DNA of 64,000 nt, taken from Lucifuga dentata. Its lineage: Eukaryota; Chordata; Actinopteri; Ophidiiformes; Bythitidae. The translations under genes were made by a program, and so were the position numbers. Of the stretch, positions 37,501-48,440 are shown in pieces (within the stretch, counting starts at the first letter, position 1; each line of letters begins with the position of its first letter). Below the pieces are notes generated by a model. That model did not search any database. It was not told the origin of the DNA and saw nothing but the letters and a program-made list of their open reading frames with translations. The stretch spans positions 122,665-186,664 of the forward strand of contig VXCM01000300.1 in NCBI GenBank assembly GCA_014773175.1. Direction: 5' to 3'.

Positions 37501-40500
37501 AGTAAACGTATTCAAAAATGCAGAAGGCAGGGGGATCTCCCCCAGGGCGAGAGACGACACTCAGAGACTTGATTCCGTGTTTGGAAATCTGGACTATCTC
37601 TCCTGGTAGGACCTCCCTGTAATACCTGAGAATCAGGAGGGTAAAGAGAAAAAGTTATAACACACACAGGACCAGAATGGAATTACAATAAGGAAGATGT
37701 TGTGTGTGTGATGAACATTTACTTTGCTCCAATGGACTGAAAGCTGCAGGACTCTGATGAAACAACCCAGCCCTCAGTGTCTTCCTCTCCAGCACCTGAC
37801 CAAGGGACAAAGGATGTAGTTAATTATCCACAAGCTTTGACCCCTGACCTCTGATGAAATCTTGCTCACCCATGTGACATCAAAAGTGCAGAGGCTAGAA
37901 TGCTGATAACTTCATGTGAGGACTCCTCTTTATCAGCACAGGAATGTGGATATTTTTAAGGACATTTTTAAGGATATTTTTAAGTGTTTCTGATGCAACT
38001 GGAAAGCATGGAAACACTCGTATACCTGGACTGTGCAGTTTAGAAATGGGAACGAGCCGTCCGATGCAGAGGGGTCGATTCCCGTAAGGGTCGCGCACAG
38101 CATAGATAACATCTTTGTGCATCATCAGCAGCGAGTAAGACGTAGGGGTCTCTGTCATCAGATTTTTAATTCTGTAACACAAAAAAGCAATCATTTAAAT
38201 TGATTTGCAGAAAGTAAGTAATGATTTTAGGCAACATTATGGCATAACACTCACCTGGCGACCCAGTTTGGCGCGTCCACTTCCTCCATAGGAGGAGTTA
38301 AAGCCAGCAGCTGGGTGATGAGTTCGCTGTCTGAGCTGGTGGACAGTCCGACACCATGACGCATCACCTGTAGGACGCATTTAAGAGATTTATGCATCAC
38401 ACACACACACTGAGGGTTAATTAATTACATCCGTTTCCAAGCATATTGCTCATACTGTAAAAAAAAAAAAAAAAAAAAACGGTTAAAGGACCATACCTGT
38501 GATTTTGCATGTTAAGCCCAATATACAGTATAAACCCACATACATGTTATGTTACTGACAGCTAATTTCCGAAACATAAAACCATGTTTTAGTTTTCCTG
38601 ACATATTTTTCGAAATCCCCCATCCTTTCAAAATCAAATATTAAGGTGATACATCCACCGTAAAATTCAACATTCTAACACTTATGCATGATTGTACAGG
38701 ACACGGTTGTTTTAATTTTTCTGTAAAAGCTGTCTTCTCCTGGCATTATATTTCCTGGTGGAGACATATATGGTGCTCTGTGCAGCGCCGTGTTAGACTG
38801 GTTAAATAAAGTTACTTTGACAAAATATGTAATAGAAAAAGTGTTCGTTGTGATGTATTACTCATCTCAAGCACGTTTTAATAGTCTACAAGTTGATTTT
38901 AATAGCGTACTGGAATGAACTGAAACCAATGGTAGTGTGGAAGGTAGGAAAAACAATTCAAATATTTAACTCTCCAGTAGTTTATTTTGGGAAATGGTTG
39001 TCAGTAACATAATGTGTATGTGGGTTGTATATATTGGGCTCATACATGCTATATCGCTGGTATTGTCACAGATAGCTAGAAGCACACAAATTTCACCGCC
39101 TACAATGTCACCACCTCCTGTATTGTTGTGCACGTGACAATAAAAATCATGAATCTTAAGGAGATCATGTTAATACATCTGGTTGAGCATGGACACCCTC
39201 ACCTTTTTCCGCAGGGCCTGAGCATTTATCAGCTCTCCGTTATGCGCTACAGCAATCTTGCCGTGGAGCGTGTCCACTACAAACGGCTGACAGTTCTGCA
39301 GCTCTGAGTTTCCCGTGGTTGAATAGCGCGTGTGGCCAATACCAAGGTTACTGTACCGAAGCTTCAGAAGAGCCTCGGCTGGGAAAGCAACGCTCACTAG
39401 CCCCATCCCCTACAAGAAGAGAAAAGAAACCAGTCAGGAATGTCACCCATGCTGTGCACAAAAAAAAGCTAAGAAAGCAGGAATATGCAGGAGTGTGATA
39501 AAGTGAAGTCAATCAGAAAACACTCAATAAAAGGCATTAATGGCATGCTGAATAGCTGAAATGCATAAACAGCTATGTGATTTTAAGGAATATATTTAAG
39601 GGAATATATTTCATTACAATGTCACATTTTTTGGATAGAAAAGGAGAAATGATCCTTTCTTGTCTACATTTTGTAAGATGGTGCTTCTGTCATATTTTTG
39701 TTTTCACAAGATGCTTCTGCTACCTGATTTAATGTTACCTTGAGGGTTGTGTATGTGGGAGGGCTGGCTCCATTACTTGTGACAATTCCGGCGCTCTCCT
39801 GACCCCTATGTGGATAAACAAGTACAAGTTAACAATAAGCCAGTGCAAAGTGAGTGCCTAAAATCTCTCACTCTGTTTGCTGCAACAAGAATAAACTTGT
39901 TCAATTCCAACAGTCTGATTGTGAGGCTAAAGGCAACCAAACCAGTTTGAGTCTATCAAAGCAGGAATGGAGGGCAAAGCAATAAAAAACAACATGTCTG
40001 CTTCTCAGCGGTGGGGGCTGCCTTATATGGAGAGTCGTCTTGCTGCAGTTCCAGCCTATTTACCAAGCTGCTTCTCGGATTACACTTTGTCCCGCCCCCT
40101 CAGCACACAGCTTAAGCCAGTAGTAAGGCTGCTTTTCTGCATGGAGGCGTTGCTTTCAGGCTTAGCCGCCTGGTTGCCTAGGGAACCAGGCAGCAGAGAG
40201 AGACGGGCTGGGGGGAAAAGAAAGCGTTTCCAGGTCAGCTCAAACATGGAGAGAGGAGCAGAGAGACAAAGAGGAGGTGATAGGGAGGTGGTGGAAGTGA
40301 AAGCCGTGGTGGAAAGAGAGTGGGGGGAGGCAGAGGTTCTGGCTCTTGTGACCGTGTGGGACGAAGTGGGAGCTCAGCACACGGCTGAGAGCAGGGCCAC
40401 ATTCGAGTTGATCTCAGAGCGTCTGAGAAGGCTCAGCGTCGTGCGCAGCTGGTGGGAGTGTCAGGCTAAGTGCAGGAGCCTGGGCCTGCAGAGCAGGAAG

Positions 40501-42943
40501 ACTGAGGCTGCAGGCACATCAGCAAACTACAGCTCAGGAGTGGAGGGAAGGCCAGCACAGGGCTGGGAGGAAGAGGACGAAGATGTGGGTAGTCAAAGAG
40601 GAATCTACTCTTCTCCAGTCACTGTTCCAATGCAGGAAGGTAATTGTAGGTTGAAACCCAACCATGGTGATGATCAAAATAGGACAATGCTCAACACATT
40701 TTAAAAAACTCAGATGCCAGAGGGGAAAAACATGCCTCAATATATCTGAGCCTCTTAATTGAACCAGGAAATGATCTGTGGATTAATTTTGCTCGCTCTA
40801 AAATTTTAAATCTCATTCTAAACTCAGATTAAATATTTTTTTTTTAAAAGTGGATGCTGAGTCTAATCTGTGATTATTACAAAACTAAATGCCCATTTAA
40901 TCTCATGAAAAATACCGTGTGTATTTGTGTGTGCAGGAATTAAGAGTCGAATTCACGGAGCTCTCCCTTATTCTCAGTGTGTGACTGAAGAAGGGGGCCG
41001 CCACTGGACCGATGAGGAGGTGCGGGCGCTGCTGTGCGTCTGGGCTGACCGAGGCGTTCGAGAGCGCCTCAAATGCACATTGCGTAACAAGTCCATCTTC
41101 CAGGAGATGGCGCGGCAGATGCAGAGAAACTTTGGGGTGGTGCGTAACTGGAAGCAATGTCGAACAAAATATAAAAACTTAAAATACGAGTACAAGACCG
41201 CCAGGAGTGCGCAAGCTTCTGGAACCAGCGGTNTATAAAAACTTAAAATACGAGTACAAGACCGCCAGGAGTGCGCAAGCTTCTGGAACCAGCGGTGGTG
41301 GAGGAGGCCCAGGGAAGTATATGAAGTTCTTTGATGAGGTGGAAGCCATTCTGCTTGACCGTGGACTGGATGAAGGGACTCTGGACATGCAGAAGAGGTT
41401 GTATGATGGAGATTTGGGAGCAGAGAGGCTGCAGACAGCAGCGCAGGCAGCAGCTGCAGAAAGTGAAGTTGTCATTGAAATCGACGATGGTATGTATTCG
41501 GTCTGTACTGCACATAGCAATAGTAACATATCAGAGATAATGAATATTAAAACTACATTTTTTTACAATTTTATTTTCAGATGACAACAGTGATGATTAC
41601 GATATGGATGGGGAGATGGATGCAAAATGGAGAGGAGCAGGTATGCTGCATTAAATAACCCGTACAATTTATCTGTTTTTTTATATGTATAATGCTTTCT
41701 TTCCTTTTCATTCACTCCAGACGCCTCCCACCTAACAGCCGTAGATCCATCCAGCTCAGACCAGTTCTACGTGGTCACAGTGGCAGACACCGGACGAAAC
41801 TGGAGCGACCAGGAGGTGCGAGCACTGATTCAAGTCTGGTCCGACGAGCGCGTGTGCAAACAATTGGAGAGCTCAACCAGGAAGAGAGACATCTTTGTCC
41901 AGATCTCCAACAGGTTGATGCAGCAGGGCATCGAGCGCGACTGGAAGCAGTGCCACACCAAGTACAAAAACCTCAAATACCTTTACCGCTCCCTCCAGAG
42001 GGGCAAGACTAACGAAACTGATCCACGGCGCCTATTAAGGTACTACGATGAGGTGGCTGCCATCATGAACCGCACGACTAGTGGATCACCGCACGACGGA
42101 GTGCCTGCGGACCACCGAGCAGAGTCAGGTGGACGCACTGTGTTGGAGGGCTGTGAAAAGAATGGCCACATAGACGTCTACTTGACAAATTCAGACACGG
42201 TAACAACCGTGCCAGGGGAAACTGAGGAAAGAACTTGCAGCTCTGATTCCGTCTCATCCATCAGCATCGAGGTTCCACCAAACAATACAGAACCGAGACA
42301 GCATACAGGCAAGCCGCACTGCATGGATCAACAGCAGATTCATTATTGAGCCCATCATAATAATTAAATCATATCTAGGATGTAGTTGTGAGATAATTTA
42401 TAGAAGAGAGCTACCCAAACTTCTACCAATTTAAACTTTAATGAAACTGAGGAAAATTGTTCAAATAGGTCTATAGGAGCATAAACAGAATAAACAACCA
42501 AATTTAAGATGTATGAACGATAAAATTCATTTGGAGCACCTCTAAAAATGTTTCAGTAAGTCACAGTTGTAAGTATTTTAAGTCTATCTTTTAGCCATTG
42601 TGTCCAACTTGAAGCACACACGTGACATTAACTAACAGTAAGTTTTTGTTTTATGTTTCAGGTCCGTCTGAAACTCAGACAGATAAAGAGGACACCTTGG
42701 TAGGAAACAGACTAATGAAGAGGAAATTTGTGGATGAAGGTTTGAAATGTGCCTCCTTGTGTAATTATTTTGCATGTCACAAGATTAGAGTTTCGATTCC
42801 ACAGGTCACAGAAGACGTTGCAATGTCTTACTCTGTGGCTCAGTCCCATGATTTGCCATGGAGCTTCATAATGAAATTATGGTAAAGGGGTCAGTTGCAA
42901 AAGCTAACAGCACAGTCCATGATAAACTTTATTATCAGACTAG

Positions 42944-42975
<32 letters not shown>

Positions 42976-44273
42976 CCTTAAAGATCTAGAATATTCATAA
43001 TAACTGATTCACTTTAAAAATAAGCCATGTTCTCAGGAATAATCTAAACTTTAACCCATTTGTATCTTATTTACAGACACCACACTCCCGTCTCCAGCCA
43101 AAAAACTTCACACTGGCTCTGACTTGACTGATAACAAGGGGATCCAGTGTAAAGAAGAGCAAGATCACATCCCAATAATATCGATCAATTCAGTCTGTTC
43201 AATGGCATCCCCTAGTCTGACCCCAGAGAACCAGGTAATCTAAACTAATCCCATACAAAATTTACAAACTGCAGGAAGTGTTGTTATCAGGCTGCAGGAG
43301 CTCAGGAAAGGCATGAGGCTGCTCTGCTGATGAGATGTTGTAAATTCAGGAATTCTAACAGCCTTTATAACCTTATTTACAAATTCCTTGGGAGGACCTC
43401 AGACTGGTCACTCAGTATCTTCTTTTAAGCCTGTCTTAAAACTTATTTTTATCATATGGCCTTCCCCTAACTGTGCTAACTGTTTAGCTTATTTTATTCT
43501 ATCTCTACTTTTTAAAAAATGTTTAATGGTGTGGCTTAAATTGTTTTAAACTGTAATTTCATTGTGTGTTAAACTCGGCTATATTGTTAAGCACCTTGTA
43601 ACTTTGTTTTGAAAGGTACTATATAAATCAAGTTATTATTTTAGGATAGGGTGGGTGTATCGCCACGGGAGTGTGTAGTATTGTGTAGTGTGCAGTGAGA
43701 ATACTAACACATTCGTGCAGCATTTGTATATTTTTTTCACGCTCACGTGACAGCTGTTTGTTGGCTATATCGCGCTTTTATGAACACAATTCAGACAGTT
43801 TTGCTCTTAAACAAGGTGCATCTAGTTATGCGTTTATCAGCCGTCATTTCGTCGCGTTAAGTTTATAATTCACCTAAAACACTCGGTGACGCAAAGAAAT
43901 TCCTGTAGCAACAATGGCGTTGCTGTTTTGTTTACAAAGTGTCATTTTTTGTAGTTTTTTCCGGTTTGTTTTCCTGTATTTCCATATTGTGAACCTGAGT
44001 TTACATTTTCAACCCAAATTTCGAATATCGAATGAGAAACAAAATGACGTCACTTTTACAGAAATTTAATTACATTCGGCCTCCAAACTGGCCTCTTTGT
44101 TGTTTTTTATCGGTTATTTGAGGAGCTAAAACTCCCGTTACCTACCTGTGCTGCAACGCCACAAGTCCCAAAGTTAAGACCTGAGCCACCTCCAGCTGAG
44201 TGGGCCACTCTCCGGCAGCCACGCAGCCGAAAACCCCGCACTCTTCCCCGATACCCGACTCCTCAAACTCCAT
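34579..44273 (-). CDS. ppat: Amidophosphoribosyltransferase (PPAT), first enzyme of de novo purine synthesis
   Basis: PPAT makes 5-phosphoribosylamine from PRPP and glutamine in the cytosol. Eleven exons: 44273-44146, 39805-39739, 39409-39203, 38367-38255, 38171-38026, 37795-37723, 37625-37474, 36027-35900, 35810-35589, 35315-35195, 34754-34579. Sum 1533 bases, 510 residues (human 517). The N-terminal [17 protein letters not shown] shows an 11-residue propeptide before the catalytic cysteine Cys12 of class II glutaminases. [16 protein letters not shown] joins exons 1 and 2. The PRPP-binding loop [13 protein letters not shown] is at about residues 385-397. Cysteines in AFCIFE, FPCYMG and GHCTACLTG fit the iron-sulfur cluster ligands. 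Intron 1 is about 4.3 kb and holds a complete gene on the other strand. The gene shares a divergent promoter region with paics. Confidence 0.97.
36162..37440. mobile_element. Putative non-autonomous DNA transposon with nested LINE fragment
   Basis: In ppat intron 7. The left edge begins TAGGACTGAATCAATTAA and is rich in GATTAATCG words. The right edge ends TTAATTTTCCAAGCCCTA; its reverse complement begins TAGGGCTTGGAAAATTAATG and is rich in TTAACGCGTTAA-type words. Such AT-rich palindromic ends are common in fish hAT-like non-autonomous elements. A LINE tail occupies 36300-36690 within it. I could not confirm a target duplication. Confidence 0.4.
36300..36690 (+). mobile_element. LINE 3' fragment (L2/CR1-like C-terminus and tail)
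   Basis: The plus strand encodes, with interruptions, the C-terminal end of a LINE reverse-transcriptase protein: [20 protein letters not shown], then [11 protein letters not shown] and [11 protein letters not shown]. It ends in a 3' tail with GAAGCACTTTGTGAC and CTATATAAATAAA. The 5' end is truncated, which is usual for LINE copies. Confidence 0.75.
40141..43243 (+). CDS. Gene with three Myb/SANT-like (trihelix) domains, nested in ppat intron 1
   Basis: Exons: 40141-40639, 40937-41489, 41581-41640, 41721-42308, 42662-42739, 43077-43243. After removing a 64-base artefact at 41233 they sum to 1881 bases, 626 residues. Three Myb_DNA-bind_4-like helix bundles begin at about Trp61 ([19 protein letters not shown]), Trp190 ([19 protein letters not shown]) and Trp377 ([19 protein letters not shown]). 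The second and third keep the [14 protein letters not shown] / [14 protein letters not shown] third helix; the first is degenerate. An acidic linker (about 340-355) separates domains 2 and 3. The fourth intron has a GC-AG donor (ACAG|GCAAGC). The start could be Met at 40141, 40246 or the upstream in-frame 39967. The end is an in-frame TAA just beyond a possible donor. Probably a nuclear DNA-binding factor; I do not recognise a named orthologue. Confidence 0.75.
41170..41296. other. Assembly artefact: 63-base contig overlap written twice
   Basis: Bases 41170-41232 and 41234-41296 are identical on both sides of the N at 41233. They lie in the second exon of the nested Myb/SANT gene. Dropping one copy plus the N restores a continuous frame through [20 protein letters not shown]. 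Confidence 0.9.
43380..43645 (+). mobile_element. LINE-type 3' tail fragment
   Basis: It ends with TAAGCACCTTGTAACTTTG and GGTACTATATAAATCAAG, close to the 3' tail of the LINE fragment at 36.3-36.7 kb. The preceding sequence (for example TCTTTTAAGCCTGTCTTAAA) fits the eroded C-terminus of the same kind of element. It lies in ppat intron 1 after the nested gene. Confidence 0.5.
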
Positions 44274-45029
44274 GTCTCCGCTCTATGTGCGTTCGTTCCC
44301 GGAATCCCGGCTGACCGCACCGACGGTCTCGTACCTAGGTCCTTCGGCTACCAGCGCGTGCGTGTCTCTACTACGCTGTGCGTGGCTAGCGAGCGACCAC
44401 GTGCCACAAAGTTTGACTACGATACAAACCTGGTCCGTTAAATCAATACAAACTCAGCTGACATTTTTGAACCTTCTGTGAACTCACGAGTCCGTGCAAA
44501 ACGCGATACGTGACTAGAAAACACCACAGCTTTAATAAAAAATAAAAATTAAAAAAAAGGGTTTGGCTTTGTCAACAAAATGAAACTAAATAAATACGAC
44601 TGATGCAACACACTAAACACATGTGGTTGCTCGTTTACGATGAGGGGGAAAGGGGAATGACGAAACACTCGTTTCTGTCAAATGACACAGTTTCTCCTTC
44701 TTAAAGTCTGCTTTAACGGATCAATCTTCAGAAAAGATCAAATTTTGGGGAGATGCGCGATAGACCCGAAAAAGTTTCAGTCTTTGCAAATTTATGATGG
44801 AGACTTTTCGTCCCACGTGGTTAGCAAAGCTCTGATGTGATTGGGTGTACGAATCGTTAGAGGGACGTGATTGGTTATTAGAGCACGTAAGACTGAGTCA
44901 ACTTCCCTCTTTTGCTGGTCGTGTGTTCTGTCTGCATCATCAGGTTAGCAACTTTTAAGAATCCTTAAAAGTTTGCATTTATTCACACTGTGCGTTATCT
45001 TATAGGACTTCAGCTTGACAAAGACTACG
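44274..45029. promoter_or_regulatory. Divergent ppat/paics promoter region
   Basis: Between the two start codons there are 756 bases. Two canonical CACGTG E-boxes occur, at 44398-44403 and 44814-44819. Two inverted CCAAT boxes (ATTGG) lie at 44840-44844 and 44870-44874, 30 bases apart. The ppat-proximal part is CpG-rich. The head-to-head arrangement of PPAT and PAICS is known in other vertebrates, and purine-synthesis genes are known MYC targets. Actual factor binding here is inference. Confidence 0.7.
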
Positions 45030-48000
45030 ATGGCCTCAACACCAGGTACAGTATAACAAGCAGCTGTTTCGCGTATAACTTAAAAGTATGGTATTATTGC
45101 GCAGCGTCGGTCTGATTTTTTTATTTTTTTTTTCCTCCTGTGGCTTAGAGTTGAAGATCGGCCAGAAACTCAATGAGGGAAAGACAAAGCAAATCTTTGA
45201 GCTGGTGGACCAGCCCGGACTGGTTCTGGTCCAGTCTAAGGACCAGATCACGGCTGGAAATGCTGTGAGGAAAGACCAAATGGAGGGAAAGGCTGCCATC
45301 GCCAATAAAACAACCAGCTGCGTGTTCAAGCTGCTTCAGGAATCTGGTGAGGGCTTGGATAAGAACTATTTAAGTTGTTAAAGTAGTTCTGATTCCTTCA
45401 AAAGGCTGTTAGAGTAACTATGAGGGGGTGGAGCTGTGGGGACAGTCACCCTCAGGTAAATTTCCACTTGCATCTTTGCAGTTTTAAGAATGATGGATAA
45501 AAGCCAAGACAAAATAATTGCTAAGAAAGGAAATTCACTAACACAGCCTGCCTTTTTAATCAGGCTAGTCCAAGTGAAAAGCTGCTACCATCCTTAATCT
45601 ATCGTTTAAAATGTGTTTAATTTGATGTACAAAATCACTCATAATCTTGCACCAACCCTCCCACTTGTGTGCTATCACTGTCCATGGACAGAAGTCAGTT
45701 GACCATTGTTGCATTGATAATCTGCCCTTTTTTGTTATGGTAATTACAAAATTAAACAGGTTTATAATTTTAAAGACAAATTTGAAGCTAACAAGTTTGA
45801 AACTATGCCCAAAACCACACATTTACATTTTAACATATTGTTGCTTTTGCTTTAACAAATTTCAGATTTAACTGTTTGAGTATGTACAAGTGAGCCTCAT
45901 ATTTACTACTGTATTTTGGAATTATAGTTGATTTGCTGGCCAGGGAGTACAAACACAAGTTATCTCTGCTAATTCTGGTTTAATGTCCATCCTACCCTTA
46001 ATTAACAAAAAACAGTTTGAAAATTGAATCCAGTTATGCAATATCCAGAATTTATTCGACTTCATATGTGTATGGCCACAATTGACCATGACGAAGTCCA
46101 AAAAAAGACCAGATTCCAAATGACTCTCCATCTTGCACTAATTTAAAACTAACTGGGTAAGTATAACCCATATGCCACTCATAAGAGTAACGTGTGTCAA
46201 CCAGACTGTGTTAATGGATGTCTTGTGACTTGAAACCCTTCTCTTTCATCGAATTCACTAGATGGTGACTAACCACATCCCCCTTCGCTTAACTTTCATC
46301 CAAGTATAGTAACTAATCTTTAAGATAATCTTTGATACAGATTTAATATAGAGTTGGATTGCAGACACTTCTTGAGTATGTTTTGGAGAGTAGTGGTATG
46401 GCCTGAGATTTACTTAATGTCTTCTGTTTTCCAGGTATTAAAACTGCTTTTGTGAAGCAGCACTCAGACACAGCTTTCATCGCAGCACATTGTGAGATGA
46501 TTCCCATTGAGTGGGTATGTCGGAGAGTGGCAACTGGATCTTTCCTCAAGAGGAATCCAGGAGTCAAGGAAGGCTATCGCTTTTCTCCCCTGAAGATGGA
46601 GATGTTTTTCAAAGTATGATCTGTCTCCTGTCACTTAAAGCAAACGAAAGCCCAAATCTGCCTCAGTTTCCAACAAACATTATGTGATTACTTGCGTTTT
46701 AATTTAGGATGATGCCAACAATGATCCTCAGTGGTCAGAGGAGCAGCTGCTGGAGGCCAAATTTAATCTCGCTGGGCTCACTGTTGATCAGTGTGAGGTC
46801 GACATCATGAATCGTAGCACTGTGGCCATTTTTGAGATACTAGAGAAAGCCTGGGCCACTCAGAACTGCACGCTGGTGGACATGAAGGTAAATGGTGCAG
46901 CGTTGCCCTCTGCTGGTTAATTTGGGATCATGCTGTCCAAGTGTGAGTTTTGATGAGAAAAGGACTGTATTTTTGCTTATAGATTGAGTTTGGTGTGAAT
47001 GTGAAGACTCAAGAGATTGTCCTGGCTGATGTGATCGACAACGATTCATGGAGGCTGTGGCCATCTGGAGATCGAAGCCAGCAAAAAGATAAGCAAGTAA
47101 GGGTTTCTCTTGTCCTCAGCCTTTTTACTTAGATTTTTCAAAAATTTTAACAAACTTTTTATTTTTAGATGAATGCTGGAAGAAATAACATTTGCCCCTC
47201 AACAGGTATATAGAGACCTTAAAGAAGTCACACCTGAAGCAATGCAAATGGTGAAGAGAAACTTTGAGTGGGTTGCTGAAAGGGTCAAGGTACACCTATC
47301 CTGTTTTCTCAATCAAACATCAAGCAGTGACCTGTGACCTTTTCCTTATCAGGACAGGCAGCTTTTGTTTGCGTTTAAGCAACAACATGTTCAACATCGA
47401 CTAGTTAACTGAGCTTTGGTGCATTGTTGGGTTGTCTGTTAGCTTTAGTTCAATAATTCAATAATTTCTGAAATATATTGCTTTAATGAGTGCTGTGTTG
47501 TCCCTCCAGCTGCTGCTGGAGCCCCAGGCCAGCGGCAGGGTTGTGGTTCTGATGGGCTCTACTTCAGACATGGCCCAGTGTGAAAAAATCAAGAAGTCCT
47601 GTACCTCTTATGGGATTCCCTGCATCCTGAGAGTCACATCAGCACACAAAGGACCAGATGAAACACTCCGTATCAAAGCAGAATATGAAGGTATACTGTA
47701 ATTATTGAGAGAAGCTTTACCAGATTTAATTTTAGACGGGGCAGGGGTTTGAGGAATAATTCAGGCTATAATCATGTTGAAAAACATATTATAAAAGTCA
47801 GTGGGAATAAGTCTTTCAATGGGAATCCGTGTCTAAAAATGAAAAAGTTAAATTTGGCACTAAAAGAGTTTTCCAGTGTTTCGAATAAATGCCACATCCT
47901 GTTTTGTTTTGTTTTTTTTTTTCCTCTTAACCTTTGTCACATCTGATTCTTTATGCACTTCTCCCTTTGTAGGATCTTATCTATTATTTCATAATTATAG

Positions 48001-48440
48001 ACTGATCACGTTTTTCCACAGGCGATGGCATACCCACCGTGTTTGTGGCTGTAGCGGGCAGAAGCAACGGCCTCGGTCCAGTGATGTCGGGAAACACTGC
48101 TTATCCCGTCATCAACTGTCCCCCCCTCACTCCAGACTGGGGTTCCCAAGATGTCTGGTCATCCCTTCGTTTGCCAAGCGGTAAGCACAGCGAGAAGTGT
48201 TTAAGGTATTCAGTGTTAAAAGTCAAATTTGAATTAATATTTAACACTTTGCTCTGTTAATTTTCCCCTGCAGGTCTTGGCTGTTCCACAGTCCTTTCAC
48301 CAGAGGCCGCCGCTCAGTTTGCTGCCCAGATTTTTGGGTTAACTGACCACCTGGTGTGGAGCAAACTGAGGGCCTCCATGCTCAAGACCTGGGTGTCTCT
48401 GAAACTGGCTGACAAGAAGTTACAGGCCTGCAGCCTCTGA
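45030..48440 (+). CDS. paics: Bifunctional PAICS: SAICAR synthetase and AIR carboxylase
   Basis: PAICS carboxylates AIR to CAIR and then joins aspartate to form SAICAR in de novo purine synthesis (cytosol). Nine exons: 45030-45045, 45149-45346, 46435-46613, 46708-46887, 46983-47096, 47206-47289, 47510-47690, 48022-48180, 48274-48440. Sum 1278 bases, 425 residues, the same length as the human enzyme. The N-terminal SAICAR synthetase domain starts [17 protein letters not shown] and contains [12 protein letters not shown] and [17 protein letters not shown]. The C-terminal class II AIR carboxylase begins at about residue 268 with [11 protein letters not shown], followed by [32 protein letters not shown] and [19 protein letters not shown]. 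The first coding exon is only 16 bases. Divergent from ppat. An ATTAAA about 145 bases after the stop may serve for polyadenylation. Confidence 0.97.

Noticed and set aside
45580..46150. Possible transposon relic in paics intron 2
   Set aside because: A few phrases look repeat-like, but no frame, inverted end or tail could be supported by eye.
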